A stretch of DNA of 64,000 bases. Source: Arthrobacter_D sp015752045. GTDB taxonomy: Bacteria > Actinomycetota > Actinomycetes > Actinomycetales > Micrococcaceae. Under the pieces are notes generated by a model, which worked only from the letters and a program-made list of their open reading frames with translations, was not told the origin of the DNA and made no database searches. Within the stretch, counting starts at the first letter, position 1. The number at the start of each line of letters is the position of its first letter. The DNA is taken from contig NZ_JADOUS010000010.1 in the NCBI RefSeq assembly GCF_015752045.1, positions 86,703 to 150,702 of the forward strand. Reading direction: 5' to 3'. This document shows, in pieces, positions 61,198 to 64,000 of this stretch. Made by a program: the position numbers and the translations under genes.

Positions 61198-61473
61198 ATG
61201 GCGCTCATGGGGATCGAAACGGTACGGCCGACACAGTGGTTGAAGGACAATCGGGCGGCCCTGCCCTCGCTGCTGGCGCTGCTCGCGGTGGCCGTGTTCT
61301 GGTTCGTCGGCGCCATCGGAGGCATCGGCTACCTGCGTGATGCAAGCTCGCCCATGGCGATGCTGACGGGGCTCTACGTGGGCCTGGCTGGTGTTGCCGT
61401 GTCGATCATCATCGCGATCCTTGCCCTGACTGATTTGATGCGCCGCTACGCGCGGCAGCGCACCCGCCGCTGA
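61198..61473 (+). CDS. Small two-helix membrane protein
   Basis: The 91-aa protein begins MALMGIETVRPTQWLKDNRA and has two hydrophobic helices (LLALLAVAVFWFVGAIGGIGYL and LTGLYVGLAGVAVSIIIAILALT) and a basic tail (MRRYARQRTRR). No domain recognised. ATG 61207 is an alternative start. A -10-like TACGCT is at 61174-61179. A hairpin follows the stop. Confidence 0.65.
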   Translation: MALMGIETVRPTQWLKDNRAALPSLLALLAVAVFWFVGAIGGIGYLRDASSPMAMLTGLYVGLAGVAVSIIIAILALTDLMRRYARQRTRR

Positions 61474-61481
61474 CGGCCTCT

Positions 61482-61506
61482 CGGGACCCGGGATTCCCGT
61501 GTCCCG
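61482..61506 (+). terminator. Terminator-like hairpin after the small membrane protein
   Basis: A 10-bp stem with one mismatch (CGGGAC-c-CGGG / CCCG-t-GTCCCG) and an ATT loop starts 8 bp after the stop. Confidence 0.6.
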
Positions 61507-61518
61507 CCGTCGTGTCGG

Positions 61519-61560
61519 CGGTGCCGGACAGCGGGTGCCGGACAGCCGGTGCTGGACGGC
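61519..61560. repeat. Three tandem 14-bp repeats
   Basis: The unit sGGTGCcGGACaGC occurs three times in a row (61519, 61533, 61547) with two substitutions in the third copy. It is in a 250-bp gap without genes. No function seen. Confidence 0.65.
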
Positions 61561-61715
61561 GAGACTGTGCCGTGGCCGTGACCATGGAGCGGTGAGGTGC
61601 GGTCGAGGCCCGGTCCGGGCGGTTCAGTCACTTCCAGTGCGTCCACATCGCCGCCGACGCCCGGATCGTGGACTCAGCGGCACGATCGAGGCCCTACAGT
61701 GCTGAACTGCTCACA

Positions 61716-61721
61716 TAAGCT
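61716..61721 (+). promoter_or_regulatory. -10 element (TAAGCT) for leaderless PLP-enzyme gene
   Basis: TAAGCT lies 6 bases before GTG 61728 without a Shine-Dalgarno. Confidence 0.45.
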
Positions 61722-61727
61722 TGAGCG

Positions 61728-62825
61728 GTGACCGCTGGCCTCGTTCCTTCCTGTTCCGACGCACTGCAGGCGTTGCCTACGCCGGTTCTGGTCCTCGACG
61801 AGACCGTGCTCGATCGAAACATCGCGGCGGTGGCCGCGTCAGCTCGCGAGCAGGGTCTGGCCCTGCGCCCACACGCGAAGACGCACAAATCGATTGAGAT
61901 CGCCCGCAGGCAGCTCGCCGAGGGCGCCGTCGGGCTGACGGTCGCGACGGTGTCCGAAGCAGAGGCGTTCGCTGCCGGTGGCCTGCGCGATCTGTTCATC
62001 GCGTACCCTCTGTGGCTCGACTCCGACAAGACGCGACGACTGCGTCTTCTGCTCGAGATGGCCCGGGTCCGCGTCGGGGTCGACTCGGTCGCCTCGGCCG
62101 AGCGTCTCGCCGCGGCAATACCGGAGGCAGAGCGCGCCGCACTCGACATCCTGGTGGAGATCGACTCCGGGCATCACCGGAGCGGGGTCCTCCCGGTCGA
62201 GTCCGGAGCCGTCGCGGCCGCCGCAACAGGGGCTGGGCTCGACGTGGCTGGGGTGTTCACGTTTCCGGGACACAGCTATGCCCCGCAGGGACGTGCGGCC
62301 GCGGCGCGCGACGAAGCCGCAGCGCTCAGGACAGCCGTGGATTCGCTGGCGGCGTCTGGTCTTGCTACGCGGGTAGTCAGTGGCGGCTCGACACCGTCGG
62401 CTGCTTTTGCGGACTCCAGCGTATTGACAGAGCTGCGACCTGGCGTTTCGGCGCTGGGGGACGCGCAGCAGTGGGAGTTGGGCACGATCGGTCCGGAAGC
62501 CATCGCAGTCACCGTCCTCGCGACGATCGTGTCGCGCAGGAGCGGACACCTCATCGCCGACGCGGGCAGCAAAGTGCTCTCCTCCGACCGCGGCCCGGTG
62601 TCCACGGGCTTTGGTCGTCTGCTCGACTTCCCCGAAGCACGCATCTCCGTGCTCTCAGAGCATCACGCGACCATCACTGGAGTGGACCTGCCAGTGGGGA
62701 GCCGGGTACGTATCGTGCCGAACCATGTGTGTGTCGCGGTCAACTTGGCCGACACATATCAGGTTCTATCAAGCGGTGGCGGTGTTACGTCCTGGCTCGT
62801 CGACGCTCGCGGGCGCAATACCTGA
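61728..62825 (+). CDS. D-threonine aldolase/D-serine dehydratase-like PLP enzyme (alanine racemase fold)
   Basis: The 365-aa protein has TPVLVLDETVLDRNIAAVAASA, the PLP lysine region RPHAKTHKSIEIA, EIDSGHHRSG, VFTFPGHSY, and the C-terminal metal-site residues in VPNHVCVAVNLADTY (His and Cys). This is the DSD1/low-specificity D-threonine aldolase family, which uses PLP and a divalent metal. The choice between D-serine dehydratase and aldolase cannot be made from sequence. The GTG start follows TAAGCT by 6 bases. Confidence 0.88.
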   Translation: MTAGLVPSCSDALQALPTPVLVLDETVLDRNIAAVAASAREQGLALRPHAKTHKSIEIARRQLAEGAVGLTVATVSEAEAFAAGGLRDLFIAYPLWLDSDKTRRLRLLLEMARVRVGVDSVASAERLAAAIPEAERAALDILVEIDSGHHRSGVLPVESGAVAAAATGAGLDVAGVFTFPGHSYAPQGRAAAARDEAAALRTAVDSLAASGLATRVVSGGSTPSAAFADSSVLTELRPGVSALGDAQQWELGTIGPEAIAVTVLATIVSRRSGHLIADAGSKVLSSDRGPVSTGFGRLLDFPEARISVLSEHHATITGVDLPVGSRVRIVPNHVCVAVNLADTYQVLSSGGGVTSWLVDARGRNT

Positions 62826-63068
62826 GGTTCACCGCTGCGATCGAGCGAAGCGGCCGGCGGCAGACCCGGATGCGTCGCCGTATTCCCTTCAGGAGGGCTG
62901 TGAAAAAGTACGCGGCGAAGATGTTGACCCGTATGACGGTTCTTCCGCTCCAGATGCCGGCGCCGTGTATTACCGTGTCGAGGCGATTGCAGTCGCGTCC
63001 GTTCGCCTAGTGTGGTCAAACGAATTGAGAATGGTACTCACCGATTTCGACGATTGAAGGAAAATTAC

Positions 63069-63590
63069 ATGGCTGAATCCAAACTTGTCCCACAGAAGCC
63101 CACCGGGGCTTTCATCGGCGCCAGTTGGGTTGCGTTGCTCGTCGGAGTCTCGTCCTATCTCGTCGGTCTCTGGAACGCAAGCACGATGGAACTCAACGAG
63201 AAAGGATACTACTTCACCATCCTACTTTTCGGACTGTTCGCTGTGATCTCGATCCAGAAGACGATTCGAGATCGAGCCGAGGACATTCCAGTCACGAATA
63301 TCTACTACGGCGTGGCATGGTTCTCCGTTATTGCATCACTTTCGCTGTTGGTGATCGGTCTTTGGAACGCCGATATGCTTCTGTCTGAGAAGGGCTTCTA
63401 CGGTCTGGCCATGCTGATGTCTCTCTTCGGAGCCATCACCGTCCAGAAGAACGTACGAGACACGGCAGTGTTCGCCGAGGTCGAGAAGACTGAGAACCCG
63501 AAGCGAAAGCTCTTCTCGGGTCAGGACGTACCTGTCGCTACGCCGGGGACTACTACTCGCCCTAATCAGACCTTCGGTCGGTCAGAATGA
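63069..63590 (+). CDS. YiaA/YiaB-type membrane protein with duplicated two-helix domain
   Basis: The 173-aa protein has four helices in two repeated units: one around residues 14-68 (FIGASWVALLVGVSSYLVG, GLWNAS, NEKGYYF, SIQKTIRDR) and one around 77-135 (YYGVAWFSVIASLSLLVIG, GLWNAD, SEKGFYG, TVQKNVRDT). The repeats match YiaAB domains. A polar tail follows. GAAGGAAA precedes the ATG. The sequence is distinctly less GC-rich than the rest of the window. Function is unknown. Confidence 0.85.
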   Translation: MAESKLVPQKPTGAFIGASWVALLVGVSSYLVGLWNASTMELNEKGYYFTILLFGLFAVISIQKTIRDRAEDIPVTNIYYGVAWFSVIASLSLLVIGLWNADMLLSEKGFYGLAMLMSLFGAITVQKNVRDTAVFAEVEKTENPKRKLFSGQDVPVATPGTTTRPNQTFGRSE

Positions 63591-63633
63591 GTCAGGTCCG
63601 CTGAGAGCACTCCCTGACGCCTCAGCGACCAGC

Positions 63634-63651
63634 AAACGCCACGCGGCGTTT
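63634..63651 (+). terminator. Short terminator-like hairpin after the YiaA/B gene
   Basis: A 7-bp perfect stem (AAACGCC / GGCGTTT) with an ACGC loop lies 44 bases after the stop and before the convergent GNAT relic. Confidence 0.5.
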
Positions 63652-63688
63652 CCTGCAGGAATTCCACTCGTACGATGCGCGTGATGCC

Positions 63689-63991
63689 TCAGATGGCAGT
63701 GAAAGTGCGGCTGTGTCGAAGCTCGGCGATAGGCGGCTTGAATCGCGTGTCTTCCAAGGTTCCTCCGTCGTCGAGCCAGCCATGCTTGGTGTAGAAGCTG
63801 ATAGCCCGCGTATTGCCCTTCTCCACCCAGAGAAGGGCTTGGGAGTAGCCGAGCCGGCCAGGGAAAGCGTCCGGGTGGAGGATCATCCCCCTCACGACGG
63901 TAAGTGGCTCTTCACGGTTGGTGGGGAAGCGGTCTCGTGTCGTAGATAGCAAGAAGCTCGTGGCCCTGCTGAGATGAGTGTGTCTAAGCAT
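63689..63991 (-). pseudogene. GNAT acetyltransferase C-terminal fragment
   Basis: The 100-aa frame ends LGYSQALLWVEKGNTRAISF, then YTKHGWLDDGGTLEDTRFKPPIAELRH. This is the C-terminal quarter of a GNAT protein (LWV-x-GN-x-RA-x-x-FY-x-x-HGW). The upstream residues (TTRDRFPTNREEPLTVVRG) do not carry the acetyl-CoA loop R/Q-x-x-G-x-G/A, so the 5' part is lost or frameshifted. The start may lie beyond the window edge at 64000. Confidence 0.6.
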
Positions 63992-64000
63992 TCATCTTGA

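Overview
This is a 64 kb high-GC chromosomal window from an actinobacterium, most likely Arthrobacter or a close Micrococcaceae relative. The evidence is the codon usage, the frequent GTG starts, the 4-base ATGA/GTGA gene overlaps, the gene order rplM-rpsI-glmM-(x)-coaA-glmS-acpS-nnrD ... alr-tsaE-tsaB-rimI-tsaD, and the glgX-treY-treZ cluster. I found no tRNA, rRNA, CRISPR array, insertion sequence or prophage.

Layout. 1-2.3 kb: a membrane PAS sensor (cut by the window edge), a divergent OmpR-type response regulator and an Hpt-like protein without its phospho-accepting histidine. 2.4-9.3 kb: a Tad/Flp pilus operon on the minus strand (flp, tadE, tadG-like, cpaB, cpaE, tadA, tadB, tadC), with a strong hairpin between the pilin gene and the assembly genes and no prepilin peptidase. 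9.3-19.6 kb: housekeeping genes for ribosomal proteins L13 and S9, amino-sugar synthesis (glmM, glmS), CoA (coaA), ACP activation (acpS) and NAD(P)H-hydrate repair (nnrD). Among them lie an SDR, a carboxypeptidase lipoprotein and an M23 peptidase relic. 19.7-26 kb: glgX-treY-treZ, which convert glycogen or maltodextrin to trehalose. 26-29.3 kb: three signalling genes in a row (GGDEF, GAF-ANTAR, EAL). 29.4-36.4 kb: sugar and small-molecule enzymes, a PAP2 membrane protein and a zinc-finger GIY-YIG protein. 36.5-40.4 kb: the alr-tsaE-tsaB-rimI-tsaD operon (cell wall and tRNA t6A). 40.5-43.3 kb: small proteins, including two separate tandem paralogue pairs. 43.4-49.1 kb: PTS enzyme I, a TetR regulator and mannitol uptake and catabolism (mtlA, mtlD). 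49.5-56 kb: an isochorismatase-like hydrolase, a GyrI-like fragment and an acid-sugar cluster (SDR, FadR-type regulator, LtnD-like dehydrogenase, OtnK-like kinase, GntP permease). 56-64 kb: hypothetical, membrane and lipoprotein genes, a DSD1-like PLP enzyme, a duplicated YiaA/B membrane protein and a GNAT relic.

The most general signal is transcriptional. Eleven gene starts are preceded by TANNNT exactly 6 or 7 bases upstream of the ATG/GTG, usually without a usable Shine-Dalgarno, and four more have a near match. This points to widespread leaderless mRNAs. The most system-like novelties are the histidine-less Hpt beside the Tad pilus locus, the two tandem small-protein pairs at 41.7-43.3 kb, and an acid-sugar cluster that has a dehydrogenase and a kinase but no isomerase or aldolase. 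No wholly new multi-gene system is proven by the sequence alone.
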